A stretch of DNA of 64,000 bases, from positions 80,602-144,601 of the forward strand of contig CALHPJ010000018.1 in NCBI GenBank assembly GCA_938036345.1, written 5' to 3'. The notes beneath the pieces were generated by a model. It did not search any database. It worked only from the letters and a program-made list of their open reading frames with translations, and was not told the DNA's origin. A program made the translations under genes and the position numbers. Below are positions 32,910 to 46,651 of the stretch, in pieces. Source of the stretch: an uncultured Thermofilaceae archaeon. GTDB lineage: Archaea > Thermoproteota > Thermoprotei > Thermofilales > Thermofilaceae. Each line of letters starts with the position of its first letter. The first letter of the stretch is position 1.

Positions 32910-33097
32910 TCCCCAAAGTATGGGAACTCTCTGAATAACTCGTTGGGTTCATCATTCCTTGTGCTACGGATTCCCATGTATATGTTACAGAGCACGGACT
33001 AGCTTATGCATCCGGTACTGGGGTCAGGCGGTTTGGTACACTTCATGGATCCGTTTCACAGGCGCTCGTCATCCCCCGATTTTGTGCATAGCTTTCA
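32910..33097. other. Intergenic segment before the candidate RNA, no gene seen
   Basis: This is the left part of a 506-bp gap between the SWIM gene and ppsA. A small inverted repeat CCCA/TGGG at 32913-32925 may end the SWIM transcript. I see no protein frame, tRNA arm or clear promoter until the TATA box at 33098. Confidence 0.4.
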
Positions 33098-33107
33098 GTA
33101 TAAAAAT
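33098..33107 (+). promoter_or_regulatory. TATA box of the candidate structured RNA
   Basis: GTATAAAAAT stands alone in the intergenic region and would direct initiation near 33128, at the edge of the candidate RNA. Confidence 0.45.
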
Positions 33108-33127
33108 ACTGTATGAGAGTGCTAAGA

Positions 33128-33375
33128 CTGTAAATTGAGTAACTGTGCGGAGCAATTGGCAGATTCATAGCTAAGCGGTGGAAAAGCCGCACATAATCGA
33201 GGAGGAGGGACTCTTGGCGTGGGACTGATCGAGGTTGGCGGCACCTGAACTGCGGTAAACGAACCCCTAGTTGCGGGTCGAGGAGACTAACAAGGTTGCG
33301 AGAGATGAGGCCCGAAAACTAGCGATTGAGTCTACCAGCCGAGAATTACGCGGTCCAGAACTCAAGATACCAGGG
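33128..33375 (+). ncRNA. Candidate structured RNA, possibly RNase P RNA
   Basis: The 506-bp region 32910-33415 has no protein gene. From about 33128 it contains nested helices: TTGAGT 33135-33140 with ACTCAA 33360-33365 (outermost), GTGCGG 33145-33150 with CCGCAC 33187-33192, and TCTTGGC 33212-33218 with GCCGAGA 33338-33344. In order it also shows GGAGGAGGGACTC (33201-33213), GCGGTAAACGAACCC (33252-33266), AGAGATGAGG (33301-33310) and CCAGAACTC (33355-33363). These resemble conserved regions I, III, IV and V of RNase P RNA, but the match to region I is imperfect and a clear P4 helix with bulged U is not certain. The ends are approximate. RNA from a different class cannot be excluded. Confidence 0.45.
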
Positions 33376-33380
33376 TAATC

Positions 33381-33389
33381 CTTAAAACA
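33381..33389 (+). promoter_or_regulatory. TATA box of ppsA
   Basis: CTTAAAACA is centred about 31 bp before the ppsA ATG at 33416, so transcription would start very close to the coding sequence. Confidence 0.45.
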
Positions 33390-33415
33390 TTACACGCATC
33401 CCCCTCCTGAGAGAC

Positions 33416-35896
33416 ATGGATAAGGCGACAAAAATAGTATTGTGGTTCGAAGAGCTGGGAAAAGAAGATGTCCCTCTAGTTGGTGGCAAGTGCGCTAACT
33501 TGGGCGAGATGCTCAAAGCCGGTATACCCGTTCCACCAGGTTTTGCCGTTAGCGCGTACGCTTACAAACGCTTCATAGAAGAAACAGGCATCAAAGATAA
33601 GATTCAGAGTATCTTGAGGGAAAGAGTAAAGCCCGGCGCCTCTGCCCCAGAGGATTACATAGAAGCCAGCAAGGAAATTAGGAAATTGATAGAAAGTACG
33701 CCTATGCCTAAAGATATTGAAAGCGAGATAAGAAGAGCTTATAGGGAACTCAGCAGGCATGTGGGTAAAACTGAAGAGTTTGTAGCTGTACGGAGTAGTG
33801 CTACGGCAGAAGACTTACCCGATGCAAGTTTTGCGGGGCAACAGGAAACGTATCTCAATGTAAAAGGAGAAGACGATGTGATTGACAAAGTTAGAAAGTG
33901 CTGGTCTAGCCTATTCACTCCTAGAGCCATATTCTATAGGGAGAGCAAAGGTTTCTCGCACGAGAAGGTTCTAATAAGTGTAGCTGTGCAAAAAATGGTT
34001 AACTCCCGCGCGGCTGGAGTCATATTTACGATACACCCCGTTACCGGGGAGCGGGATAAAATAGTGATCGAGGGGTCCTGGGGGCTCGGCGAAAGCGTCG
34101 TTGCTGGGAAAGTCACTCCTGATGAGTGGGTTGTTGATAAGAACACGCTAACAATACTCGAGAGGAGAGTAGCCGAGAAAACCTTCGAAATAGTAAGAGA
34201 CAGGTTGACCGGCCGAAACATAGAGAGGGAAGTTGAACCGGAACGACGGACAATGCCGGCTCTAAACGATGAGGAGGTGCTTGAGCTGGCGAAGCTCGCC
34301 GTAAAAATCGAGAAACATTACGGCAGGCCGATGGACATCGAGTGGGCTATCGATAGGGATTTGGAGTTTCCCGAAAATGTGTTTATCGTCCAGGCCAGGC
34401 CGGAAACCGTATGGAGCTCTAAAGGTGTTGAAGTTAAGCCGGCAGAGGCTAGGGGCGTGAGATTGACTGAAGCTAAAGCGGTGGTGAAAGGCTTAGCTGC
34501 TAGCCCTGGCGTGGCCTTTGGCAAAGCCAAAGTTTGCTTAACCCTCGAAGATGCCAAGAACCTGATGCAGAAAGGGGATATCCTAGTTACTAGAATGACC
34601 GATCCCGACTGGGTACCTTACATGAGGTTAGCGGCAGCGATAGTGACTGACGAGGGAGGCATGACCGCTCACGCGGCTATAGTTAGCAGGGAGCTCGGGA
34701 TCCCGTGCATAGTAGGCACGCGTGAGGCAACCAAATTAATGCAAACTGAGAAGGAGTACACGGTCGATGCCAGAACTGGAGTTGTCTATGAAGGGTACGT
34801 AGAAGATATACTAGGTAAGAAAGAGGAGAAACCAGCGGCTATAACAGCGCCCGTAGAACTAATAGTAAAGCCGGTTACCGCTACAAAAATCTACATGAAC
34901 TTGGGGGTACCAGAGAAAATTACAGAGTATAGGAACTTACCATTCGACGGCATTGGGTTAATGCGCGTCGAGTTCATAATGGCCAGCTACGTTGGCGAGC
35001 ACCCATTATACTTGCTTGAAACCGGGAGGGGCGACGTTCTAGTCAATAGGATGGCTGAAGGTATCGCGATGGTGGCTAGGGAGATATACCCCAGACCCAT
35101 TGTCGTCAGGTTCAGCGACTTTAAGACCAATGAGTACAGGCAGCTAAAGGGAGGTGAAAAGTACGAACCGCATGAGGATAACCCAATGCTAGGCTGGCGG
35201 GGGGTGAGCAGATATATCAGCCCGCAGTACGAGAAGGCTTTCAGGCTTGAGGTTCGAGCGATAAAGGTGGTCAGAGATGACATGGGTCTTAGCAACGTGT
35301 GGGTAATGGCACCCTTCGTGCGGACTCTATGGGAAGCAGAGAAATTTGTAAAGCTCTTAGCCGAAGAGGGGCTTGAGAGCAGTCGAGACTTTAAGGTATG
35401 GGCGATGGCGGAGGTTCCAAGCATAGTTTTCCTGGCTGAAGAGTTCTCCAGGTACTTTGACGGGTTCAGCATAGGCAGCAACGACCTTACGCAGCTTACC
35501 TTGGGTACTGATAGGGACAGCGCCATTCTACCGAAGATTGATCCGCGGTACTTTGATGAGCGAGATCCAGCAGTTAGAACTGCTGTAGCTATGTTGATCG
35601 AGAAAGCCCATAACTCACCGTATGGCTACAGGACGGTTAGCATCTGTGGCCAAGCACCCAGCGTTTACCCAGAATTCACAGAGTTCCTAGTTCGAAGTGG
35701 AATCGATAGCGTAAGTGTGAACCCCGATGTTGTAGTTAGAACGAGAGAGCTCGTATCCTCTATCGAGCGCAGAATAATGCTTGAGAAGCTGCTTGGCGTT
35801 GAACGCTACGACGAGGATCTTGGCTGGCCTATGAGACGCCTTAAGAAAGGTTTGCCGAATGTTTGGGCACGCCGAGTCGATGAAGTAGACTTGTAA
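33416..35896 (+). CDS. ppsA: Phosphoenolpyruvate synthase
   Basis: The 826-residue enzyme converts pyruvate, ATP and water to PEP, AMP and phosphate for gluconeogenesis. The N-terminal ATP-grasp-like domain starts VGGKCANLGEMLKAGIPVPPGFAV and includes VRSSATAEDLPDASFAGQQE. The phosphohistidine domain TDEGGMTAHAAIVSRELGIP lies near residue 420. The C-terminal TIM-barrel PEP-binding domain ends with the SICGQAPS...GIDSVSVNPD signature. All catalytic motifs are present and the length is normal. Enolase at 55.3 kb acts in the same pathway. Confidence 0.95.
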   Translation: MDKATKIVLWFEELGKEDVPLVGGKCANLGEMLKAGIPVPPGFAVSAYAYKRFIEETGIKDKIQSILRERVKPGASAPEDYIEASKEIRKLIESTPMPKDIESEIRRAYRELSRHVGKTEEFVAVRSSATAEDLPDASFAGQQETYLNVKGEDDVIDKVRKCWSSLFTPRAIFYRESKGFSHEKVLISVAVQKMVNSRAAGVIFTIHPVTGERDKIVIEGSWGLGESVVAGKVTPDEWVVDKNTLTILERRVAEKTFEIVRDRLTGRNIEREVEPERRTMPALNDEEVLELAKLAVKIEKHYGRPMDIEWAIDRDLEFPENVFIVQARPETVWSSKGVEVKPAEARGVRLTEAKAVVKGLAASPGVAFGKAKVCLTLEDAKNLMQKGDILVTRMTDPDWVPYMRLAAAIVTDEGGMTAHAAIVSRELGIPCIVGTREATKLMQTEKEYTVDARTGVVYEGYVEDILGKKEEKPAAITAPVELIVKPVTATKIYMNLGVPEKITEYRNLPFDGIGLMRVEFIMASYVGEHPLYLLETGRGDVLVNRMAEGIAMVAREIYPRPIVVRFSDFKTNEYRQLKGGEKYEPHEDNPMLGWRGVSRYISPQYEKAFRLEVRAIKVVRDDMGLSNVWVMAPFVRTLWEAEKFVKLLAEEGLESSRDFKVWAMAEVPSIVFLAEEFSRYFDGFSIGSNDLTQLTLGTDRDSAILPKIDPRYFDERDPAVRTAVAMLIEKAHNSPYGYRTVSICGQAPSVYPEFTEFLVRSGIDSVSVNPDVVVRTRELVSSIERRIMLEKLLGVERYDEDLGWPMRRLKKGLPNVWARRVDEVDL

Positions 35897-36035
35897 GGAG
35901 AGGAAACGTTTGCTGTCATTTTTTAAATTTTAATGGTTCGGTCGAGTTTTACTGATGATTCAACCTAACGCGGTAAAAGGTGGCCTTTAAAGGCAACATA
36001 AAGTTTATGTACGATATTCGCTCCAGCCTTTGGGC

Positions 36036-36278
36036 ATGTCACATAGGGTTAATATTTTGGAGCATGAACTCGTGCCACAGCATATTCTCCTCAGCGAAGA
36101 GGAGGCCTCTAAGATCTTGAAAAGGATGGGTATATCCAGACGGCAGTTACCGTGGATTCTCGCCTCAGACCCTGTAGCTAAAGCCATCGGCGCGAAACCG
36201 GGCGACGTTGTCATGGTCATTAGAAAAAGCCCGACGGCGGGGGTATCGGTTGCTTTGAGATACGTAATCAGAGGGTGA
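36036..36278 (+). CDS. rpoH: RNA polymerase subunit H (Rpb5-like)
   Basis: The 80-residue subunit corresponds to the C-terminal part of eukaryotic Rpb5. [21 protein letters not shown] and the late [15 protein letters not shown]...LRYVI are diagnostic. The ATG at 36036 is preferred over 36030 by homology. A TATA-like AAGTTTATG near 36001-36009 lies about 31 bp upstream. It is first of the polymerase run; its stop lies inside the ribosome-binding site of rpoB. Confidence 0.95.
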   Translation: MSHRVNILEHELVPQHILLSEEEASKILKRMGISRRQLPWILASDPVAKAIGAKPGDVVMVIRKSPTAGVSVALRYVIRG

Positions 36279-36283
36279 TCCGG

Positions 36284-39200
36284 GTGAGTTGGAAGTACTC
36301 ACGGGATGATGCTTGGCTGCTAGTTCAGGCTTTCATTAGGGAGCACGGCTTGGTAAGGCAGCACCTTGATTCGTATAACAAGTTTGTAGAGAAAACCTTG
36401 CAAGAGGTAGTGAACGACGCGGGGCCTGTGGAATCCGGCATCCCCGGGCTGGTTATCGGTTTAGGGAAGGTATACGTGGAAAATCCCAGGGTCAAGGAGG
36501 CAGACGGGTCTGAAAGTTCGACCTTACCCATGGAGGCGAGGATTAGAAACTTGACCTACGCTGCACCCATTTTTCTAGAAATGACCCTTATCGAGGAGGG
36601 CGAAGAAAAGGATAGGGCGAAGGTATACATTGGCGATCTTCCAATCATGGTCAAGTCGGTGAAATGCCCTCTATCTAAAATGAGTGATGAAGAGCAAGTT
36701 AAAGTCGGTGAGGATCCCGGGGATCCCGGCGGCTATTTCATTATCAATGGGTCTGAAAGGGTCTTAATAGTACAGGAGGATTTGGCTGTAAATAAGGTTT
36801 TAGTCGATTATGGACCCAGCGGTAGCTCTGTGACTCACGTTGCTAAAGTCTTTTCCTCGACAGCTGCATACAGGGTGCCCATAACTGTCGAGAGAACCAG
36901 GGATGGGCAATTACACGTGACCTTCCCATCTGTTCCGACGAGGATTCCGATAATAGTAATGATGCGCGCTCTTGGGTTGGAAAGCGATAAGGAAATTGTT
37001 AACGCAATTACCGATGACCCGGAGATTTTGAACGAGCTTTATCCAACTCTTATCGAGCAAAGCAGGATCGCCCCCTCGGTGGAAGAGGCGTTAGATTATA
37101 TAGGCGCCAGGGTCGCCATTGGTCAACCTAAGGAGGTGAGAATCGAACGAGCGCAGCAAGTAATAGATCAGTATTTCCTTCCCCACATAGGTTTGAAGCC
37201 GGAGAATAGAGTGGATAAAGCGTACTTTTTGGGTCAAATGGTTGAAAAATTGCTTGAATTAGCTCTCGGGAGGAGAAGTCCGGATGACAAGGATCACTTA
37301 GCGAATAAGAGGTTCAAGCTGGCAGGGGACCTGATGGCCTCCGTCTTTCGTCAGGCCTTTAAGCAGTTTGTTAGAGACTTAAAGTACCAGCTCGAGAAAA
37401 ACCGAAGCAAGAGCAGGGAAGTTAATTTGCATACGCTTGCAAGGGCCGACGTAATAACGGACAAGCTTCGAAACGCGCTAGCTACAGGTAACTGGCCTGG
37501 TGGACGTACAGGCGTTAGCCAGATCCTGGATCGAACAAACTACCTGTCTACTGTTAGTCATCTCAGACGGGTTGTTTCCCCACTCAGCCGAACTCAACCA
37601 CATTTCGAAGCTAGAGAGTTGCACGCGACTCAGTGGGGCATGCTATGCCCGGTGGAGAGTCCTGAAGGACAGAACTGCGGTTTGGTGAAGAACCTGGCGT
37701 TGCTCGCCACGATATCGATAGGAATCGACGAGAAAGAGGTGTATGAGCTGCTCATACACAGGCTGGGGGTTGTTCCAATAAAGGAGGCCAGAGAAAGAGG
37801 CGTTAAAGGTAGTAAGGTATTCCTGAACATGAGGCTTATAGGTGTCCATGAAGACGGAGCCGAGCTAGTGAAGGTTTTAAGAGAACTGAGAAGACAGGGC
37901 AAGCTGCACCATGAAGTTAACGTAGCCCACTACAAAAACGAGTATATAAATGAGGTCTACATAAACTGCGATAGCGGTAGGATACGGAGGCCTTTACTAG
38001 TAGTTGAAAACGGCGAGCTGAAATTAAAGCCACTGCACCTAGCGAAGCTACGCAGTGGGGAATGGAGCTGGAACGATCTGATCAGAAAAGGTATTGTTGA
38101 ATACCTGGATGCAGAGGAGGAAGAGAATGCGCTTATCGCGGAAAGTATAGATTCCATAACGCCGGAGACAACTCATGTTGAAATAACACCCGCTGCTATA
38201 CTGGGTGTTGTTGCCTCCGTTATCCCGTACCCCGAATTCAATCAGTCACCGCGCAATAGCTACGAGGCTGCTATGGCGAAACAAGCGCTCGGGTTCCCCG
38301 CGGCAAACTTTACCCACAGAATGGATCCCCGCATGCACTTTTTACACTACCCACAGAAGCCGCTGGTTAAAACCAAGATATTTGACTTAATTAATTTGGA
38401 TGATAGACCTTTCGGGCAAAACGTTGTAGTGGCTGTCTTAACTGGCGGTGGGTACAACATTCAGGATGCCATAGTAATAAACAAGGCATCGATAGAGAGG
38501 GGGTTGGCGCGTTCCACCTTCTTTAGGACCTACGAGGCTGTAGAGGTTAAATATCCAGGAGGTCAGGAAGACAAAATTGAAGTACCACCCGAAGACGTAA
38601 TGGGCTATAGGTCTAAAGAGGCGTATTTAAAGCTGGATCCGCGGGATGGCATTGCTTTTCCCGAGTCAGAAGTAAAAGGCGGTGAGGTAATCATAGGCAA
38701 GACAAGCCCGCCGCGCTTCATGAGCAGCTTCTTTGATTACCGGGCAACCACAAAAAGAAGGGATACCTCAGTCAGCATTAGGCTCAACGAATCCGGCATC
38801 GTTGATAGAGTCACTATAGCGGAGGACGTCGACGGGAACCGATTGGTAAAAGTTAGGGTTAGGGATCCCAGGCCTCCCGAGCTGGGCGATAAATTTGCAT
38901 CAAGGCACGGCCAGAAGGGAGTAGTGGGTTTAATTTTGCCAGCAGAAGATATGCCGTTTACGGAGGATGGTATTGTTCCAGATATTCTGATAAATCCGCA
39001 TGCCATTCCCTCTCGAATGACCGTAGGACAGTTGCTGGAATCAATAGCTGGAAAAGTCGCGTCTCTAGCCGGCATTAGCATCGATGCGACAGCTTTTGAA
39101 GGTACTCCGGAGAGGCAGCTTAGAAATATGCTTCAAAAACTCGGGTTTAGGAGCGACGGCAAGGAAGTCCTCTACAGCGGAATTACCGGTGAGCGACTAG

Positions 39201-39631
39201 AGGTTGAGGTATTCATCGGAGTAACCTACTACCAGAAGCTCCACCACATGGTTGCAGATAAAATCCACGCGAGAGCTAGGGGACGCGTTCAGATACTTAC
39301 CAGGCAGCCGACAGAGGGAAGGGCCAGAGAAGGTGGATTGAGGTTCGGTGAGATGGAGAAAGACTGCTTAATTGGGCATGGGGCATCAATTCTGCTGAAA
39401 GAACGGCTCTTTGAGTCCTCAGATAAAACACCGATCTTTGTCTGCAATAAATGCAATTTCTTAGGATGGTACGACGCTAGGCGAAATGAGTACGTTTGCC
39501 CGATATGCGGTGACCGAGGCGAGCTTCACCCTGTCTACGTTTCATACGCCTTTAAGCTTCTGCTTCAAGAACTTATAAGTTTGGGAATAGCGCCTCGAGT
39601 AATTCTGGAAGATAAGGTCGGGGTGGTGTAA
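36284..39631 (+). CDS. rpoB: RNA polymerase subunit B (unsplit)
   Basis: This 1115-residue second-largest catalytic subunit is a single polypeptide, as in crenarchaea. Motifs include [19 protein letters not shown], the fork-like region [23 protein letters not shown], the conserved [15 protein letters not shown] near residue 870, and a C-terminal zinc site ([11 protein letters not shown]...CPICGDRGE). The GTG at 36284 is chosen over 36275 because GGTGATC (36274-36280), complementary to the 16S 3' end, precedes it with normal spacing. Confidence 0.97.
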   Translation: MSWKYSRDDAWLLVQAFIREHGLVRQHLDSYNKFVEKTLQEVVNDAGPVESGIPGLVIGLGKVYVENPRVKEADGSESSTLPMEARIRNLTYAAPIFLEMTLIEEGEEKDRAKVYIGDLPIMVKSVKCPLSKMSDEEQVKVGEDPGDPGGYFIINGSERVLIVQEDLAVNKVLVDYGPSGSSVTHVAKVFSSTAAYRVPITVERTRDGQLHVTFPSVPTRIPIIVMMRALGLESDKEIVNAITDDPEILNELYPTLIEQSRIAPSVEEALDYIGARVAIGQPKEVRIERAQQVIDQYFLPHIGLKPENRVDKAYFLGQMVEKLLELALGRRSPDDKDHLANKRFKLAGDLMASVFRQAFKQFVRDLKYQLEKNRSKSREVNLHTLARADVITDKLRNALATGNWPGGRTGVSQILDRTNYLSTVSHLRRVVSPLSRTQPHFEARELHATQWGMLCPVESPEGQNCGLVKNLALLATISIGIDEKEVYELLIHRLGVVPIKEARERGVKGSKVFLNMRLIGVHEDGAELVKVLRELRRQGKLHHEVNVAHYKNEYINEVYINCDSGRIRRPLLVVENGELKLKPLHLAKLRSGEWSWNDLIRKGIVEYLDAEEEENALIAESIDSITPETTHVEITPAAILGVVASVIPYPEFNQSPRNSYEAAMAKQALGFPAANFTHRMDPRMHFLHYPQKPLVKTKIFDLINLDDRPFGQNVVVAVLTGGGYNIQDAIVINKASIERGLARSTFFRTYEAVEVKYPGGQEDKIEVPPEDVMGYRSKEAYLKLDPRDGIAFPESEVKGGEVIIGKTSPPRFMSSFFDYRATTKRRDTSVSIRLNESGIVDRVTIAEDVDGNRLVKVRVRDPRPPELGDKFASRHGQKGVVGLILPAEDMPFTEDGIVPDILINPHAIPSRMTVGQLLESIAGKVASLAGISIDATAFEGTPERQLRNMLQKLGFRSDGKEVLYSGITGERLEVEVFIGVTYYQKLHHMVADKIHARARGRVQILTRQPTEGRAREGGLRFGEMEKDCLIGHGASILLKERLFESSDKTPIFVCNKCNFLGWYDARRNEYVCPICGDRGELHPVYVSYAFKLLLQELISLGIAPRVILEDKVGVV

Positions 39632-39633
39632 AC

Positions 39634-43508
<3,875 letters not shown>

Positions 43509-43518
43509 AGAGATGCCG

Positions 43519-43532
43519 CGGTAAATTTATAG
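43519..43532 (+). promoter_or_regulatory. Possible internal promoter before rpl30e
   Basis: GGTAAATTTATAGC in the 94-bp gap between rpoA2 and rpl30e is a good TATA-like element and could start a separate transcript for rpl30e-nusA. Confidence 0.4.
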
Positions 43533-43602
43533 CGGTGGATTGGTAGGGTTTCTGCAGCAAAGGTATGTCGATTACAATTGAAGCAGTGCTCTGGTGGTCG
43601 AA

Positions 43603-43908
43603 ATGGATATAGTCCGCGAAATACAGGCGGCAATAAAAACGGGGAAGGTAGTATTCGGTTACAGACAAACGCTAAAGTCTATTGTCAACAATCAAGCAAA
43701 ATTAGTAATAATTTCTTCAAATATGCCAGAGCCGCTTCGCAGGGACATTACGAAGCTCTGTAAGCTAGCTGATATACCAACGTACGAATTCCCAGGAACC
43801 TCTTGGGATCTAGGGGCGGTCTGCAATAAGCCCTTCATGGTGGCCACCTTAGCGGTGCTTGATCCAGGCGCGAGCGGCATAATTGAGCTAGCTAAGGGTG
43901 CCCAGTGA
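43603..43908 (+). CDS. rpl30e: Ribosomal protein L30e
   Basis: The 101-residue large-subunit protein of the L7Ae/L30e fold has IQAAIKTGKVVFGYRQTLKSI, then AKLVIISSNMPEPLRRDI and YEFPGTSWDLGAVCNKPF. The ATG at 43603 is preceded by GGTGGT with normal spacing; an in-frame GTG at 43594 would add three residues. It follows rpoA2 in the standard polymerase operon order and touches nusA without a gap. Confidence 0.94.
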   Translation: MDIVREIQAAIKTGKVVFGYRQTLKSIVNNQAKLVIISSNMPEPLRRDITKLCKLADIPTYEFPGTSWDLGAVCNKPFMVATLAVLDPGASGIIELAKGAQ

Positions 43909-44343
43909 ATGGCCGGTGTTAAATTGACGGAAAACGAGCTACAACATATTTCAATTTTCGAGGCAATAACACAGGTAGAAGCGCTAGATTGCATAGTGGA
44001 TGAGGATGATAACAGGGTCATATTCGTAGTAAGCAAGGGAGCTGCTGGAAAAGCGATAGGTAGCAATGGAAGCAATGTTAGAACGCTTAGGCAGGTCCTA
44101 CGCAAGGAAGTCGATATCGTAGAAAAAGGGGAAACACTGGAGGAGCTAATTTTTTCGGCTCTTTTCCCTGCTACGGTTAAGTCGATCGAGGTTAGAAAAG
44201 ATAACAATGGTAGGAGCACCGTACTAGTCGAAGTGCCTTTTGAAGAGAAGGGTTTAGCGATAGGGAAAGGCGGAAGGAATGTGCGAAGGGCAAAACTGCT
44301 TGTTAAAAGATACTTTGGCATCGACAACCTGATACTTAGATAA
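43909..44343 (+). CDS. nusA: NusA-like transcription factor with two KH domains
   Basis: The 144-residue archaeal NusA lacks the N-terminal polymerase-binding and S1 domains of bacteria. The two KH GxxG loops are FVVSKGAAGKAIGSNGSNVRTLR near 50 and KGLAIGKGGRNVRRAK near 120. It binds RNA and is thought to act in transcription elongation or termination. Its ATG follows the rpl30e stop directly. Confidence 0.94.
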   Translation: MAGVKLTENELQHISIFEAITQVEALDCIVDEDDNRVIFVVSKGAAGKAIGSNGSNVRTLRQVLRKEVDIVEKGETLEELIFSALFPATVKSIEVRKDNNGRSTVLVEVPFEEKGLAIGKGGRNVRRAKLLVKRYFGIDNLILR

Positions 44344-44392
44344 GTTCGCTCTCAAAACCTTGCGGCTTAAAGTAGATTGTCATTCCCGGGCT

Positions 44393-44403
44393 AAAATTTT
44401 TAT
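44393..44403 (+). promoter_or_regulatory. TATA box of rps12
   Basis: AAAATTTTTAT lies about 33 bp before the rps12 ATG. A GGGGCGGG ribosome-binding site follows at 44421-44428, so the transcript probably has a short leader. Confidence 0.5.
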
Positions 44404-44430
44404 CCCGGCAAGTCTCTGCCGGGGCGGGCT

Positions 44431-44874
44431 ATGCCGGGCTCGAAATCACCCAAAGGAATGCTTGCAGCTAGGAAGCTGGTTTTAAAGAGGAAAAAGCTCA
44501 GGTGGAGCGACGCTAACTATAAGGCCAGGATGTTAAACCTTAAGAAGCGCTTTGATCCTCTTGAAGGCGCACCTATGGCAAGGGGAATCGTGCTAGAGAA
44601 AGTGGGCGTTGAGAGTAGGCAACCAAATAGCGCGGTTCGCAAATGCGTCAGAGTTCAGTTAATAAAAAATGGAAAGGTTGTGACCGCATTCCTTCCAGGT
44701 GACGGTGCGTTGCTTTTCGTAAACGAGCACGATGAAGTAGTTATAGAAAGGATAGGAGGACCAGAGGGAAAGGCCTATGGCGATCTCCCCGGTGTTAGAT
44801 TTAAAGTAACTAAAGTTAACGGAGTTTCACTGAAAGAGATACTTCGGGGGAAGAAGCAGAAGCCTGTACGTTAA
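44431..44874 (+). CDS. rps12: Ribosomal protein S12 (uS12)
   Basis: The 147-residue decoding-site protein of the small subunit contains [23 protein letters not shown], including the conserved PNSAVRK segment, and [17 protein letters not shown]. It follows nusA as in the usual archaeal order. The expected next gene, rps7, is absent and rpoD follows instead. Confidence 0.96.
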   Translation: MPGSKSPKGMLAARKLVLKRKKLRWSDANYKARMLNLKKRFDPLEGAPMARGIVLEKVGVESRQPNSAVRKCVRVQLIKNGKVVTAFLPGDGALLFVNEHDEVVIERIGGPEGKAYGDLPGVRFKVTKVNGVSLKEILRGKKQKPVR

Positions 44875-44888
44875 TTGGGGGCTTTACC

Positions 44889-45743
44889 TTGAATAAAATC
44901 GAAGTGGCTTTTCGAAAGTTGGAGGAAAACTATGCGGAATTTGTAATAGAGGGTATTACTCCGGCGATAGCGAACGCTATCAGGAGAACAGCGATCTCGG
45001 ATGTGCCAACGTTGGCAATAGACGAAGTTGCGATTGTTGAGAACTCCACCGTATTTTTCGACGAAATAATTGCCCATAGGTTAGGGTTAATCCCCTTGAA
45101 GGTTGATACTGAAACCTACGACGTTCTGCTTGAATGCTACGAAGAGGGTAAGAGGGATGACTGTGTGGCCATGCTAACGCTGGAGGTGGAAGCCGAGAAG
45201 CCGGGAACAGCGTACTCAGGCCATCTGAAATTCGCCGGCTTTATAGGGGAGTTCGCACGGCTGGCTTCCGCAGAGGTGAAACCGGTATCCGATTTGGTGC
45301 CTATTGTAAAGCTGGCGGCTGGGCAAAAGCTAGTATTAGAGGCCTATGCTAAAGTTGGCGTAGGCAGGGAGCATGCAAAATGGCAGCCCGTATCTATTGC
45401 TGCATACAAGTACTACCCCGAGATCAGAATAATTAAAAGGGAGTGTGGCGAGGAAGGTAAAAAGTGCGCGGACGCATGCCCGAAGGGTATACTGAAGTGG
45501 AGCAACGGGAGGCTTGATTTGATCCCTGAAAAAGTGGAGGAGTGCACAATGTGCAGAGCCTGTGAGGAAGCATGTCCCGAAGTGATTAAGGTTTCCTGGG
45601 ACGATAGTAAATTTATATTTAGGGTTGAGGGCTTAGGCGTGATCCCAGTAGCCAAGGTTATTGAAACAGCTTTAAAGAGGCTGATTAAAAGAGCGGACTC
45701 CTTTGTGGAGACGCTAGAGAAAAGTATTCAAACGCGGTCGTAA
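44889..45743 (+). CDS. rpoD: RNA polymerase subunit D with ferredoxin-like domain
   Basis: This 284-residue homologue of Rpb3/alpha starts the polymerase assembly platform. FVIEGITPAIANAIRRTAISDVPTLAIDEV is the dimerisation motif. Residues about 185-232 contain eight cysteines in two ferredoxin-like groups (CGEEGKKCADACPKG and CTMCRACEEACPE), so one or two Fe-S clusters are probable, as known in some archaeal D subunits. The start is TTG at 44889 after a GGGGG ribosome-binding site. Confidence 0.95.
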   Translation: MNKIEVAFRKLEENYAEFVIEGITPAIANAIRRTAISDVPTLAIDEVAIVENSTVFFDEIIAHRLGLIPLKVDTETYDVLLECYEEGKRDDCVAMLTLEVEAEKPGTAYSGHLKFAGFIGEFARLASAEVKPVSDLVPIVKLAAGQKLVLEAYAKVGVGREHAKWQPVSIAAYKYYPEIRIIKRECGEEGKKCADACPKGILKWSNGRLDLIPEKVEECTMCRACEEACPEVIKVSWDDSKFIFRVEGLGVIPVAKVIETALKRLIKRADSFVETLEKSIQTRS

Positions 45744-45784
45744 GCAAGAAAGTTTTTAATCATAAAACCACCGGTGGGCGAGCT

Positions 45785-46147
45785 ATGAAAAGAACGGGAC
45801 CAACAAATGTTTACCTGAGAAGGCTCATAGGGTATCTAAGGAGGAAAGCGAGGGAGTATAAAGCTCCAATATGGCGTGCAGTGGCTGAGCACTTAGAGAG
45901 ACCGACCAGAGTAAGGCCGGAAGTAAATGTTAGCAGGATCAACAGGTACACATCGCCCGGCGACGTCATAGTAGTGCCCGGTAAAGTGCTGGGTAGTGGA
46001 ATGCTTAAGCACCAAGTTGTTGTGGCGGCTTACTCGTTTAGTAAAAAGGCCCGTGAGAAGATTGAGAGTGCCGGAGGCAGGGCAATAACTATTCCGCAAT
46101 TAGTTGAAGAGAACCCAAGGGGTAGAGGTGTACGTGTAATGTGCTAG
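45785..46147 (+). CDS. rpl18e: Ribosomal protein L18e
   Basis: The 120-residue large-subunit protein has RTGPTNVYLRRLIGYLRRKA at the N terminus, then NVSRINRYTSPGDVIVVPGKVLGSG, both typical of L18e. A TATA-like TTTTTAATC lies near 45753-45761. It follows rpoD in the classical rpoD-rpl18e-rpl13-rps9 order. Confidence 0.96.
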   Translation: MKRTGPTNVYLRRLIGYLRRKAREYKAPIWRAVAEHLERPTRVRPEVNVSRINRYTSPGDVIVVPGKVLGSGMLKHQVVVAAYSFSKKAREKIESAGGRAITIPQLVEENPRGRGVRVMC

Positions 46148-46204
46148 CGCAAAGTTAAAAACTCCAATGTATAGCGCCAACCGGAGGCTGTATGGTGGCT
46201 AGTG

Positions 46205-46651
46205 ATGGATGATAAAGTGTTGGTGGTTGACGCAACTGGCTTAGTAGCCGGCAGGTTGGCTAGTATAGTTGCTAAAAGATTGCTAAGAGGGGAAAGAGTG
46301 ATCATAGTGAATACGGAGAAGGCTATAATAACTGGTGAGAAGGAGAGGGTAAAGAACTGGTACATGAAGAGAGTATCGGAGTGGAGGACACACTATAACC
46401 CGGAGAAGAGGGGTCCCAAAGTTCCTAGAAGGCCGGATTTGATTATGAAACGAATGGTGAGAGGTATGCTTCCTTATAAGAAGCCCAAGGGTAGAGAGGC
46501 GCTTAAAAGGCTACGTGTATACATCGGTACACCACCGGAGTTAGCGAATAGTGCTAAGTGGGTACCCGAGGAAGCTAAGCCTCAAAATACCGCTGTGGGC
46601 TTCGTCACCCTAATGGAGCTTGCTAAAGCCGTGGGTGGTAGAGTTGGTTAG
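46205..46651 (+). CDS. rpl13: Ribosomal protein L13 (uL13)
   Basis: The 148-residue large-subunit protein has VLVVDATGLVAGRLASIVAKRLL at the start and VRGMLPYKKPKGREALKRLRVY in the middle. A GTG at 46202 directly before the ATG at 46205 is an alternative start. It overlaps the start of rps9 by 8 bp. Confidence 0.96.
   Translation: MDDKVLVVDATGLVAGRLASIVAKRLLRGERVIIVNTEKAIITGEKERVKNWYMKRVSEWRTHYNPEKRGPKVPRRPDLIMKRMVRGMLPYKKPKGREALKRLRVYIGTPPELANSAKWVPEEAKPQNTAVGFVTLMELAKAVGGRVG

Noticed and set aside
34987..35526. 179-codon open frame antisense to ppsA
   Set aside because: It is a shadow of a strongly conserved gene; the composition is Ser- and Leu-rich with no motif, start signal or promoter.
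35951..35975. Box C-like TGATGA upstream of rpoH
   Set aside because: No matching box D lies at the required distance; chance occurrence in AT-rich leader sequence.
43692..44327. 211-codon open frame antisense to rpl30e-nusA
   Set aside because: It is a shadow frame across two conserved genes, with low-complexity Ser/Leu content and no ribosome-binding site.
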